From assembly GCA_003134675.1 (NCBI GenBank), contig PLBZ01000014.1, positions 1,972 through 7,628 of the forward strand: a stretch of DNA of 5,657 bases, written 5' to 3'. Made by a program: the position numbers and the translations under genes. Positions 1 through 5,471 of this stretch are shown here, in pieces. Every line of letters starts with the position of its first letter. Within the stretch, counting starts at the first letter, position 1. The stretch is from Solirubrobacterales bacterium (GTDB lineage: Bacteria > Actinomycetota > Thermoleophilia > Solirubrobacterales > Solirubrobacteraceae). Under the pieces are notes generated by a model. The model did no database searches and had not been told where the DNA came from. It saw nothing but the letters and a program-made list of their open reading frames with translations.

Positions 1-206
1 CCCTTGACCGTGTCGTAGGCGTGCGAGCGCCAGTCGTCGTCGAGGCTGATCGCCGCGTTGATCCCGCCGGCGGCGGCCACCGAGTGCGAGCGCACCGGGT
101 GAACCTTGCTCATGATCGCCACGCTTGCGCCGGTTTGTGCGGCGGCGAGGGCGGCGCGCTGGCCCGCGAGGCCCGCGCCGATGATGAGGACGTCGTGTGC
201 TGGCAT
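1..206 (-). CDS. sdhA: Succinate dehydrogenase/fumarate reductase flavoprotein subunit, N-terminal part
   Basis: Partial gene: it starts with ATG at 206-204 and runs off the window's left edge after 68 codons. The product would be the FAD subunit of complex II, oxidising succinate to fumarate (or the reverse) at the cytoplasmic face of the membrane. Seen in the sequence: a Rossmann dinucleotide-binding motif GAGLAG (residues 10-15) behind a short hydrophobic strand (DVLIIGAG), then SKVHPVRSHS (33-42), whose H41 aligns with the histidine that carries covalent FAD in E. coli SdhA/FrdA, then AAAGGIN (44-50) and a DDWRSHAYDTVKG segment typical of the family. Position 46 is Ala, where E. coli SdhA has Gln and FrdA has Glu. 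No Shine-Dalgarno precedes the ATG; a TATATAGAGT element lies 8 nt upstream. The protease gene ends 25 bp upstream on the same strand. Family assignment is firm; SdhA versus FrdA direction cannot be decided from this fragment. Confidence 0.9.
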   Translation of the reverse strand, partial: MPAHDVLIIGAGLAGQRAALAAAQTGASVAIMSKVHPVRSHSVAAAGGINAAISLDDDWRSHAYDTVK

Positions 207-214
207 CGGCCGGG

Positions 215-224
215 ACTCTATATA
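215..224 (-). promoter_or_regulatory. Candidate -10 region upstream of sdhA
   Basis: On the minus strand this reads TATATAGAGT, an AT-rich island in GC-rich DNA. It contains TAGAGT (220-215), which fits the actinobacterial -10 pattern TANNNT and ends 8 nt before the sdhA ATG. Transcription from it would start at or within a few bases of the start codon, matching the absence of a Shine-Dalgarno. I see no convincing -35 hexamer. sdhA could instead simply be read through from the protease gene. Confidence 0.3.
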
Positions 225-246
225 CCGCTGGCTATGTACCGCTGGC
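219..246. repeat. 14-bp tandem duplication at the protease/sdhA junction
   Basis: Two adjacent 14-mers, TATATACCGCTGGC (219-232) and TATGTACCGCTGGC (233-246), differ at one base (222 versus 236). The pair covers the last codons and TAG stop (234-232) of the protease gene and supplies the AT-rich element in front of sdhA. It looks like a local duplication, or possibly a tandem protein-binding site. Confidence 0.85.
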
Positions 247-1386
247 CGGGCGCAGCGCCTGGCGGACCTGTGCCAGCGTGACCACGCCCTGGAGCACGCC
301 GTCCTTGTCGACCGCGACCATCGCCCCCAGCCGGCCGAGGCCCTCGGAGCCGAGCAACGATTCCAGCGGCGCCTGCACGCCGATCCTCACCGGCAGATCC
401 TGCTCGAGCACCTCGACCACGGACAGGGCGGGCCGTCCCGCGGCGATCTCCTCGTCGATGCGCTGCTCGCGCACGACCCCGAGGAAGTGCTGCGCCGGAT
501 CGACCACCGCGAACCAGGGCCAGCGGTAGCGCAGGAAGAACTGCTCCTGGGCGTCGAGCAGCGTCAGCCCGGCGGGGACGGTGACGGGCTCGCGATCCAT
601 GATGTCGGCCACGGTGATGCCCTGGATGCGCTGACCGAGCGAGCCCTGCACCACCGCCTGGCCGGCGGCCTGGTAGAGGAAGAAGGCCAGCACCATCGTG
701 AGCAGCCCGAACGAGGAGTCGCTCGCCAGCCGCACCAGCCCGAGCGCGCCCAGCGCCAGCGCGAAGCCCTGGCCGGCGCGCCCGGTGTAGCGCGTGGCGC
801 GGTTGCGATCGCCGGTGCGCCACCAGATCGCGGCATGGGCGAGCTGTCCACCGTCGAGGGGGAAGGCCGGGATCAGGTTGAAGATCAGCACGAGCGCGTT
901 GATCGTCCCCACCCAGCTCAGCCACACGAGCGCGGGCGTGGCGTGCACGCCGGTGCGGGCGACCGCCACTTCGAAGAAGTGCCCGCTGTCGGTCAAAAGC
1001 GCACCGGCGGCGATGCACGCGAGGATCACCGCCAGCGTCGCCAGCGGACCCGCGGCCGCGACGCGAAACTCCGTGCCGGGCCCCTCGATCAGCCCACTGA
1101 TACGCGTGATTCCGCCAAACGCCCACAGATCGATCCCCACGACGCCCAGCCCGTTGCGGCGGGCGACGAGCGCATGGCCCAGCTCGTGCACGATCAGCGA
1201 GGCGAAGAACGACAGCACGGAGGCGACGGCGACCAGGTAGGCGGTCGTGCTCGAGCCCCCGAGCACTTCGTGGAAGTAGGGCGTCGTCACGAAGATGAAG
1301 AAGAACAGCACGACGAACCAGCTGATGCCGACGCCGACCCGGATCCCGAAGATGCGGGCGATCTGGAAATTGGTGCGCTGAGCCAT
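232..1386 (-). CDS. M50 (site-2 type) membrane zinc metalloprotease with two C-terminal CBS domains
   Basis: A 384-residue predicted intramembrane protease. Seen: hydrophobic segments at about 18-35, 48-75, 107-131, 152-176 and 205-245; the zinc-binding HELGH at 67-71 (ligands H67 and H71, catalytic E68); AAGPLATL at 111-118; and NLIPAFPLDGG at 170-180, whose D178 is the expected third zinc ligand. All catalytic residues are present, so it should be active. Two CBS domains follow, about 257-312 and 320-379. The second keeps a nucleotide-contact-like GVVTLAQ (367-373); the equivalent of the first, GVVREQ (303-308), lacks the Ser/Thr. This domain order matches the bacterial S2P group containing SpoIVFB-like proteases and mycobacterial Rip3. 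CBS domains in this group are thought to sense nucleotides, but ligand and substrate cannot be read here, and no sigma/anti-sigma gene is adjacent. The ATG start fits the conserved N-terminus (ARIFGIRVGVGISWF). It lies 46 bp after aidB and 25 bp before sdhA on the same strand. Confidence 0.93.
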   Translation of the reverse strand: MAQRTNFQIARIFGIRVGVGISWFVVLFFFIFVTTPYFHEVLGGSSTTAYLVAVASVLSFFASLIVHELGHALVARRNGLGVVGIDLWAFGGITRISGLIEGPGTEFRVAAAGPLATLAVILACIAAGALLTDSGHFFEVAVARTGVHATPALVWLSWVGTINALVLIFNLIPAFPLDGGQLAHAAIWWRTGDRNRATRYTGRAGQGFALALGALGLVRLASDSSFGLLTMVLAFFLYQAAGQAVVQGSLGQRIQGITVADIMDREPVTVPAGLTLLDAQEQFFLRYRWPWFAVVDPAQHFLGVVREQRIDEEIAAGRPALSVVEVLEQDLPVRIGVQAPLESLLGSEGLGRLGAMVAVDKDGVLQGVVTLAQVRQALRPASGT

Positions 1387-1392
1387 ACCTGA

Positions 1393-1398
1393 ATGGTA
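1393..1398 (-). promoter_or_regulatory. Candidate -10 hexamer for the M50 protease gene
   Basis: Minus-strand TACCAT fits TANNNT and ends exactly 6 nt before the ATG at 1386, so transcription would be expected to begin at the A of the start codon (leaderless mRNA). The only Shine-Dalgarno-like bases, AGG at 1390-1388, are one base from the ATG and too close to act. No clear -35 is visible. Part of the hexamer overlaps one copy of the 8-bp direct repeat. Confidence 0.3.
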
Positions 1399-1417
1399 GG
1401 CGGCGGTTCGGTAGGCG
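1395..1417. repeat. 8-bp direct repeat GGTAGGCG in the aidB/protease gap
   Basis: GGTAGGCG occurs at 1395-1402 and again at 1410-1417, a 15-bp period, inside the 46-bp gap between aidB and the protease gene. In a GC-rich genome an 8-mer repeat could be chance, but it sits next to a second, perfectly tandem 8-mer repeat. Confidence 0.6.
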
Positions 1418-1418
1418 C

Positions 1419-1434
1419 GGTCGCTTGGTCGCTT
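1419..1434. repeat. Perfect 8-bp tandem repeat GGTCGCTT x2 at the end of aidB
   Basis: GGTCGCTT at 1419-1426 is followed immediately by an identical copy at 1427-1434. The second copy overlaps the aidB TAA stop (1435-1433). On the minus strand the unit reads AAGCGACC. Possible slippage product or tandem site; its function is not known. Confidence 0.75.
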
Positions 1435-3148
1435 ACAGCTCAGGGCGGCTGCGGGCGATGATGCTCTGAAAGGCGCTGACTGCCGGCAGCGTGCCGTACT
1501 CCAGACCCCCGTCGCCGCTCAGGCGCGAGACGCAGAAGGCGTCGGCGACGGCCGGGGGGGCGCCGCGCACGAGCAGCGAGCCCTCCAGCGCAAGCGCCAT
1601 GCCTTCGACCACGCGCCGGGCGCGGGACTCGATCGTCGCGGGGTCTGTGAACTGCGCCTTCAGTCGCTCCACGTGGGCATCCAGGTGGGCGTTGGCGCCC
1701 TGGGCCTGCTCGACCTCTGCGAGGAACACCTCGAGCGACCGGGGGGAGCGGGAGAGCGCGCGCAGCACGTCGAGGCTGATCACGTTGCCCGAGCCCTCCC
1801 AGATCGAGGCCAGCGGCGCCTCGCGGTAGAGCCGCGGCATCCCCGACTCCTCGACATACCCATTTCCGCCGAGGCACTCCATCGCCTCGAACGCGTGGTT
1901 CGGCGCGCGCTTGCAGGCCCAGTACTTGCCGACCGCCGTCGCCACGCGCTTGAACAGCTGGGCGTCGCTGTCGTCGATGCCTTCGCGGGCGTCGCTCGAG
2001 GCTTCGTCGTAGGCGCGCGCCAAGCGCATCGCGAGCGCCGTCGAGGCCTCGGACTCCAGGCACAGGTCGGCGAGCACATTTCTCATCAAGGGCTGGTCGA
2101 TCAGGTGCTTGCCGAAGGCGCTGCGGTGGCTCGTGTGGTGGATCGCGTTGACGACCCCGGCGCGCATCCCGGCGGCGGCGCCGATCACGCAATCCAGGCG
2201 CGTGTGGCCGACCATCTCGATGATCGTCCGCACGCCGCGGCCGGGCTCGCCCACCATCTGCGCCCAGGCGCCGTGCAGCTCGATCTCCGAGGAGGCGTTC
2301 GAGTGATTGCCGAGCTTGTCCTTCAGTCGCTGGATGTGAAAGGCGTTGCGAGAGCCGTCCGGGAGGATTCGGGGCAGCAGGAAGCACGACAGGCCGTCGT
2401 CGGTCTGGGCGAGCACGAGGAAGATGTCGGACATCGGCGCTGAGCAGAACCACTTGTGGCCGGTGATCTCATACTCGGCCCCGGCGCCGCCGCCGTTCAG
2501 GGGGAGGGCTTTGGTGGTGTTGGCGCGCACGTCTGAGCCGCCCTGCTTCTCGGTCATCCACATGCCCGCGATCGCCGAGCCCTTCTCGGCGGCCGGGATC
2601 TGCCGGGGGTCATACGTGGTGGCGGTCACGAGCGGCTCCCACTCGGCCGCCAGCTCGGGCTGGGCGCGCAGGGCGGGTACGACCGCGAAGGTCATCGTGA
2701 TCGGGCAGCAGAAGCCCGCCTCGGCCTGCATCGCGGTCATGTACATCGCCGCGCGTGCGGTGTGCGCGGCAGGGTCATCGCTGCACCACGGCAACGAGTG
2801 GAGCTCGTGCTCGACGCCCATTCGCATCAGCTGGTGCCAGGCCGGGTGGAACTCGACCTCGTCGATGCGGTTGCCGTAGCGGTCGTGGGTGTGTAGTACG
2901 GGCTTGTTCTCGTTCGCCAGGCGCCCCCAGATGATTGGAGACCCGCCCACCCCATCCGCCTCTCCGACCAGGCGCCCCAGCGCGGAGGCACGCTCGCTGA
3001 TCCAGCCGGCCCCCTCGCGCTCGGTCGCCTCGAGGAGCGGGAGGTTGCTGGAGAACACGTCCAGTCCTTCCAGCGGCGGGGGCTGGTTTGCGACCTCGTG
3101 GGTCTGCCACGGTGCGCCGCTGATTTGCTCAGATACGCTCGCCATCAC
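1433..3148 (-). CDS. aidB: AidB-like acyl-CoA dehydrogenase family flavoprotein
   Basis: A 571-residue protein resembling E. coli AidB (541 residues) along its whole length. Matching segments: [13 protein letters not shown] near residue 14, REGAGW (44-49), FHPAWHQLM (100-108), [13 protein letters not shown] (143-155), [15 protein letters not shown] (198-212, flavin-contact region), [12 protein letters not shown] (230-241), LSCFLLPR (253-260), [15 protein letters not shown] (274-288), TRLDC (316-320), [13 protein letters not shown] (424-436) and [10 protein letters not shown] (447-456). E451 occupies the usual catalytic-base position of acyl-CoA dehydrogenases. E. coli AidB is a FAD-binding tetramer induced in the Ada alkylation response; it binds DNA and shows weak isovaleryl-CoA dehydrogenase activity, but its true role is unsettled. 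The start may be GTG 3148 or the adjacent ATG 3145; neither has a Shine-Dalgarno, and a TANNNT hexamer ends 5 nt before the GTG. The gene is divergent from icd and heads the minus-strand run. No ada- or alkB-like gene is visible, so an alkylation-repair role is unsupported here; an acyl-CoA or other flavin-dependent role is equally possible. Confidence 0.93.
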   Translation of the reverse strand: MMASVSEQISGAPWQTHEVANQPPPLEGLDVFSSNLPLLEATEREGAGWISERASALGRLVGEADGVGGSPIIWGRLANENKPVLHTHDRYGNRIDEVEFHPAWHQLMRMGVEHELHSLPWCSDDPAAHTARAAMYMTAMQAEAGFCCPITMTFAVVPALRAQPELAAEWEPLVTATTYDPRQIPAAEKGSAIAGMWMTEKQGGSDVRANTTKALPLNGGGAGAEYEITGHKWFCSAPMSDIFLVLAQTDDGLSCFLLPRILPDGSRNAFHIQRLKDKLGNHSNASSEIELHGAWAQMVGEPGRGVRTIIEMVGHTRLDCVIGAAAGMRAGVVNAIHHTSHRSAFGKHLIDQPLMRNVLADLCLESEASTALAMRLARAYDEASSDAREGIDDSDAQLFKRVATAVGKYWACKRAPNHAFEAMECLGGNGYVEESGMPRLYREAPLASIWEGSGNVISLDVLRALSRSPRSLEVFLAEVEQAQGANAHLDAHVERLKAQFTDPATIESRARRVVEGMALALEGSLLVRGAPPAVADAFCVSRLSGDGGLEYGTLPAVSAFQSIIARSRPEL

Positions 3149-3153
3149 CGGAA

Positions 3154-3159
3154 AGCTTA
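3154..3159 (-). promoter_or_regulatory. Candidate -10 hexamer for aidB
   Basis: Minus-strand TAAGCT fits TANNNT and ends 5 nt before the GTG at 3148 (8 nt before the ATG at 3145). This position would give a leaderless or nearly leaderless aidB mRNA, and slightly favours the GTG as the first codon. No good -35 is visible. It lies only 11 bp from the candidate icd -10 on the other strand, so the two promoters would compete for RNA polymerase. Confidence 0.3.
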
Positions 3160-3166
3160 CTCGCCC

Positions 3167-3179
3167 GCGATAGCATCGC
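3167..3179. repeat. Inverted repeat GCGAT-AGC-ATCGC in the aidB/icd divergent region
   Basis: A perfect 5-3-5 dyad (GCGAT at 3167-3171, ATCGC at 3175-3179) that surrounds the candidate icd -10 hexamer TAGCAT. It overlaps the neighbouring longer palindrome by four bases. Possible regulator-binding half-sites; no regulator can be named. Confidence 0.45.
3171..3176 (+). promoter_or_regulatory. icd: Candidate -10 hexamer for icd-mdh
   Basis: TAGCAT matches four of six bases of TATAAT and fits the actinobacterial TANNNT pattern. A start about 7 nt downstream (near 3183) would leave a leader of roughly 34 nt containing the Shine-Dalgarno at 3205-3209. No recognisable -35 lies 16-18 bp upstream, so this is a weak prediction. 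Confidence 0.3.
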
Positions 3180-3190
3180 CGGCCCGGCGA
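3176..3190. repeat. 15-bp perfect palindrome, possible operator
   Basis: TCGCCGG-C-CCGGCGA (7-1-7) is perfectly symmetric and centred at 3183, close to where transcription would start if the TAGCAT hexamer is the icd -10. As RNA it could form only a short 5-bp stem. A DNA operator for a dimeric regulator is the more natural reading. GC-rich DNA produces such palindromes fairly often, so the functional claim is tentative. Confidence 0.45.
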
Positions 3191-3204
3191 GCACTCACAA
3201 CCCC

Positions 3205-3209
3205 AAGGA
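3205..3209 (+). promoter_or_regulatory. icd: Ribosome binding site of icd
   Basis: AAGGA lies 7 nt before the ATG at 3217, which is good spacing and supports that start. It contrasts with the three minus-strand genes, which have none. Confidence 0.75.
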
Positions 3210-3216
3210 TCGAGAC

Positions 3217-4434
3217 ATGGCCAAGATCAAGGTGAAGAACCCCGTAGTGGAGCTCGACGGCGACGAGATGACGCGGATCATCTGGTCGTTCATCAAGGAG
3301 CAGCTGATCCTGCCGTATCTGGACGTGGAGCTGAAGTACTACGACCTGAGCATCGAAAGGCGCGACGGGACGAACGATCGGATCACCGTCGAAGCCGCCG
3401 AAGCGATCAAGCGCTACGGGGTGGGGGTGAAGTGCGCGACGATCACCCCGGACGAGGCGCGCGTGGAGGAGTTTCACTTGAAGGAGATGTATCGCTCGCC
3501 GAACGGGACGATCCGCAACATCCTCGGCGGCGTCATCTTTCGCGAGCCGATCGTGATCTCAAACATTCCCCGCCTTGTTCCCGGCTGGACTAAGCCGATC
3601 GTGATCGGCCGTCACGCGTTCGGCGATCAGTACCGCGCGACCGATCTCGTGGTCCCTGGGGAGGGCAAGCTGACACTCACCTACACCCCAGCCGACGGCT
3701 CACAGCCGATCGAGCTCGACGTCTATGACTTCCCGGGTGGCGGGATTGCGATGGCGATGTACAACCTCGACGACTCGATCCGCGACTTCGCCCGCGCGTC
3801 GCTGCGCTACGGGTTGGAGCGCGGCTACCCCGTGTACCTGTCGACGAAGAACACGATCCTCAAGCGCTACGACGGGCGCTTCAAGGATCTGTTCGCGGAG
3901 ATCTACGACGCCGAGTTCAAGGCTGAGTTCGAGCAGGCGGGCATAACCTATGAACACCGGTTGATCGACGACATGGTCGCCGCCTGCCTGAAGTGGGAGG
4001 GTGGCTATGTGTGGGCCTGCAAGAACTACGACGGCGACGTGCAGTCCGACACGGTCGCGCAGGGTTTCGGCTCGCTCGGGCTGATGACGAGCGTGCTGAT
4101 GAGCGCCGACGGCAAGACGGTCGAGGCCGAGGCCGCCCACGGCACCGTCACCCGCCACTATCGCCAGCATCAGCAGGGCAAGCCCACCTCGACCAACCCG
4201 ATCGCCTCGATCTTCGCGTGGACGCGGGCGCTGGAGGCGCGCGGGCGGATGGACGGCACGCCAGACCTCATCGCCTTTGCCGAGACCCTCGAGCGAGTCT
4301 GCGTGCAAACCGTCGAAAGCGGGAAGATGACCAAGGACCTCGCGCTGCTCGTCGGTCCCGACCAGCCTTGGCAGAGCACGCAGGAGTTCCTCGCGTCAAT
4401 CGACGACAACCTCACCCAGGAGATGAATCAGTGA
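3217..4434 (+). CDS. icd: NADP-dependent isocitrate dehydrogenase, eukaryote-like homodimeric type
   Basis: A 405-residue cytoplasmic TCA-cycle enzyme converting isocitrate and NADP+ to 2-oxoglutarate, CO2 and NADPH. It matches human IDH1-type enzymes along nearly its full length. Substrate site: SPNGTIRN (94-101, with S94, N96, R100), R109, R132 within [12 protein letters not shown]139 and K211 (STKNT). Metal ligands: D251 (LIDDMVA), D274 and D278 (NYDGDVQSD). Coenzyme site: [14 protein letters not shown] (303-316), in which R313 and H314 correspond to the human Arg314/His315 that contact the 2'-phosphate of NADP, so NADP rather than NAD is expected. [14 protein letters not shown] (324-337) is also conserved. 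Length is normal for the class. The start is set by the Shine-Dalgarno and the conserved opening ([18 protein letters not shown]). It is first gene of a pair with mdh, overlapping it by 4 bp, and divergent from aidB. Mycobacterium tuberculosis Icd1 belongs to the same type; many other actinobacteria use an unrelated monomeric IDH. Confidence 0.97.
   Translation: MAKIKVKNPVVELDGDEMTRIIWSFIKEQLILPYLDVELKYYDLSIERRDGTNDRITVEAAEAIKRYGVGVKCATITPDEARVEEFHLKEMYRSPNGTIRNILGGVIFREPIVISNIPRLVPGWTKPIVIGRHAFGDQYRATDLVVPGEGKLTLTYTPADGSQPIELDVYDFPGGGIAMAMYNLDDSIRDFARASLRYGLERGYPVYLSTKNTILKRYDGRFKDLFAEIYDAEFKAEFEQAGITYEHRLIDDMVAACLKWEGGYVWACKNYDGDVQSDTVAQGFGSLGLMTSVLMSADGKTVEAEAAHGTVTRHYRQHQQGKPTSTNPIASIFAWTRALEARGRMDGTPDLIAFAETLERVCVQTVESGKMTKDLALLVGPDQPWQSTQEFLASIDDNLTQEMNQ
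4418..4422 (+). promoter_or_regulatory. mdh: Ribosome binding site of mdh inside the icd 3' end
   Basis: AGGAG lies 8 nt before the GTG at 4431, within the last codons of icd. It decides the mdh start: the ATG at 4424 is in the icd frame and reaches the icd stop after two more codons, and no other in-frame start matches the protein family. Confidence 0.8.
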
Positions 4435-5411
4435 CCAATCCCGTAAGAGTGACCGTCACCGGCGCGGCCGGTCAGATCGGCTACAGCCTCGTGTTTCGCA
4501 TCGCCTCCGGGCAGCTGCTCGGTCCCGAGCGGCCCGTCGATCTGCGCCTGCTCGAGATCCCGCAGGCGATGGGAGCGCTGGAGGGCGTCGCGATGGAGCT
4601 GGTCGACTGCGCCTTTCCGCTGCTGGCGGGGCTCGATCTGCACGACGACCCGAACGACGCCTTCGACGGTGTGAACATCGCGCTGCTGGTCGGCTCGCGT
4701 CCGCGCACGAAGGGTATGGAGCGCGCGGAGCTGCTCTCGGAGAACGGCAAGATCTTCACCGTCCAGGGCAAGGCGCTGAACGATCGCGCGGCGGCGGACC
4801 TGAGGGTGCTCGTCGTGGGCAACCCGGCGAACACGAACTGCTTGATCGCGATGAACAACGCGCCGGACATCCCGCGTGAGCGGTTCACGTCGATGATGCG
4901 CCTCGATCACAACCGCGCGGTGGGTCAGCTCGCCAACAGGGTGGCTGTTCCGGTGAGCGAGATCACCCAGATGGGGGTCTGGGGAAACCACTCTCCGACC
5001 ATGTACCCCGACCTGTTCCATGCGCAGGTGCGCGGTGAGCAGGCGGCGAAGGTCCTCGACGATCAGGCGTGGATCGAAAACGATTTCCTGCCGAACGTCG
5101 GTAAACGCGGAGCGGCGATCATCGAGGCGCGTGGCTCCTCGAGCGCCGCATCGGCGGCGAGCGCGGCGATCGATCACGTCAACGACTGGGTTGACGGCAA
5201 CCTCGACTGGGTCTCGATGGGCGTCTCCTCGGATGGCTCCTACGGCATACCCGAGGGGCTGATCTGCGGCTTCCCCTGCATCTGCACAGACGGTGAGTGG
5301 GAGATCGTGCAGGGGCTGGACCTTGACGAGTTCTCTCACGGGAAGATCGACGCCTCGGTGGCCGAGCTGACCGGCGAGCGCGACACGGTCAAAGACCTCG
5401 GCCTGATCTAG
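4431..5411 (+). CDS. mdh: NAD-dependent malate dehydrogenase (Thermus/cytosolic type)
   Basis: A 326-residue cytoplasmic enzyme interconverting malate and oxaloacetate with NAD(H). Start is GTG 4431, overlapping the icd stop in GTGA; the same frame stays open to 3993 but that stretch is icd read out of frame. Seen: nucleotide-binding GAAGQIGY (11-18); LLEIPQAM (40-48 region), where E42 at the end of strand two indicates NAD preference as in the Thermus flavus enzyme; the substrate loop [15 protein letters not shown] with R92 and R98; VVGNPANTN (128-136); RLDHNRA (157-163) with D159 of the catalytic pair and substrate-binding R162; [11 protein letters not shown] (184-194) with catalytic H187; and [14 protein letters not shown] (237-250). 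The protein ends at KDLGLI, like Thermus MDH, so it is complete and of normal length. The 4-bp overlap and strong internal Shine-Dalgarno imply translational coupling to icd, joining two redox steps of the same cycle in one transcript. A terminator-like hairpin follows 10 bp after the stop. Confidence 0.97.
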   Translation: MTNPVRVTVTGAAGQIGYSLVFRIASGQLLGPERPVDLRLLEIPQAMGALEGVAMELVDCAFPLLAGLDLHDDPNDAFDGVNIALLVGSRPRTKGMERAELLSENGKIFTVQGKALNDRAAADLRVLVVGNPANTNCLIAMNNAPDIPRERFTSMMRLDHNRAVGQLANRVAVPVSEITQMGVWGNHSPTMYPDLFHAQVRGEQAAKVLDDQAWIENDFLPNVGKRGAAIIEARGSSSAASAASAAIDHVNDWVDGNLDWVSMGVSSDGSYGIPEGLICGFPCICTDGEWEIVQGLDLDEFSHGKIDASVAELTGERDTVKDLGLI

Positions 5412-5420
5412 ATAAGAGAA

Positions 5421-5446
5421 AGGGCGCGGCATCCCTGCCGCGCCCT
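5421..5446. terminator. Rho-independent-like hairpin between convergent genes
   Basis: A perfect 11-bp stem, AGGGCGCGGCA with TGCCGCGCCCT, closed by the 4-nt loop TCCC. It follows the mdh stop by 9 bp and faces the stop of the convergent gene. After the stem the minus-strand transcript reads TTCTCTTATC, a moderate U-rich tail, while the plus-strand transcript reads CATTACTG, which is poor. It therefore probably terminates the minus-strand gene best and may also end or protect the icd-mdh mRNA. Confidence 0.75.
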
Positions 5447-5471
5447 CATTACTGCCGGTGGCTGGAAGCCG

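Noticed and set aside
106..1392. A 428-codon open frame on the plus strand opposite the M50 protease gene
   Set aside because: Its product is rich in Arg, His, Gln, Asp and Glu with no domain pattern, as expected for the antisense of a GC-biased gene. The minus-strand frame has all protease and CBS motifs.
1673..2443. A 256-codon plus-strand open frame opposite aidB
   Set aside because: Low-complexity Ala/Arg/His/Val composition and no recognisable motif; it is explained by codon bias of aidB on the other strand.
1440..2453. A 337-codon minus-strand frame inside aidB in another phase
   Set aside because: Arg/Pro-rich out-of-phase reading of aidB. I considered a frameshifted or split aidB, but the main frame is intact from start to stop with all AidB motifs in order.
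3993..4430. A 146-residue N-terminal extension of MDH
   Set aside because: The frame is open but overlaps icd and encodes Arg-rich nonsense. The GTG at 4431 has a good Shine-Dalgarno and begins exactly where MDH homology begins.
4428..5432. A 334-codon minus-strand open frame opposite mdh
   Set aside because: It mirrors almost the whole mdh gene and has Arg/Asp/Val/His-rich composition without motifs. The plus-strand MDH is unambiguous. A similar but shorter shadow lies opposite icd (3700-4308).
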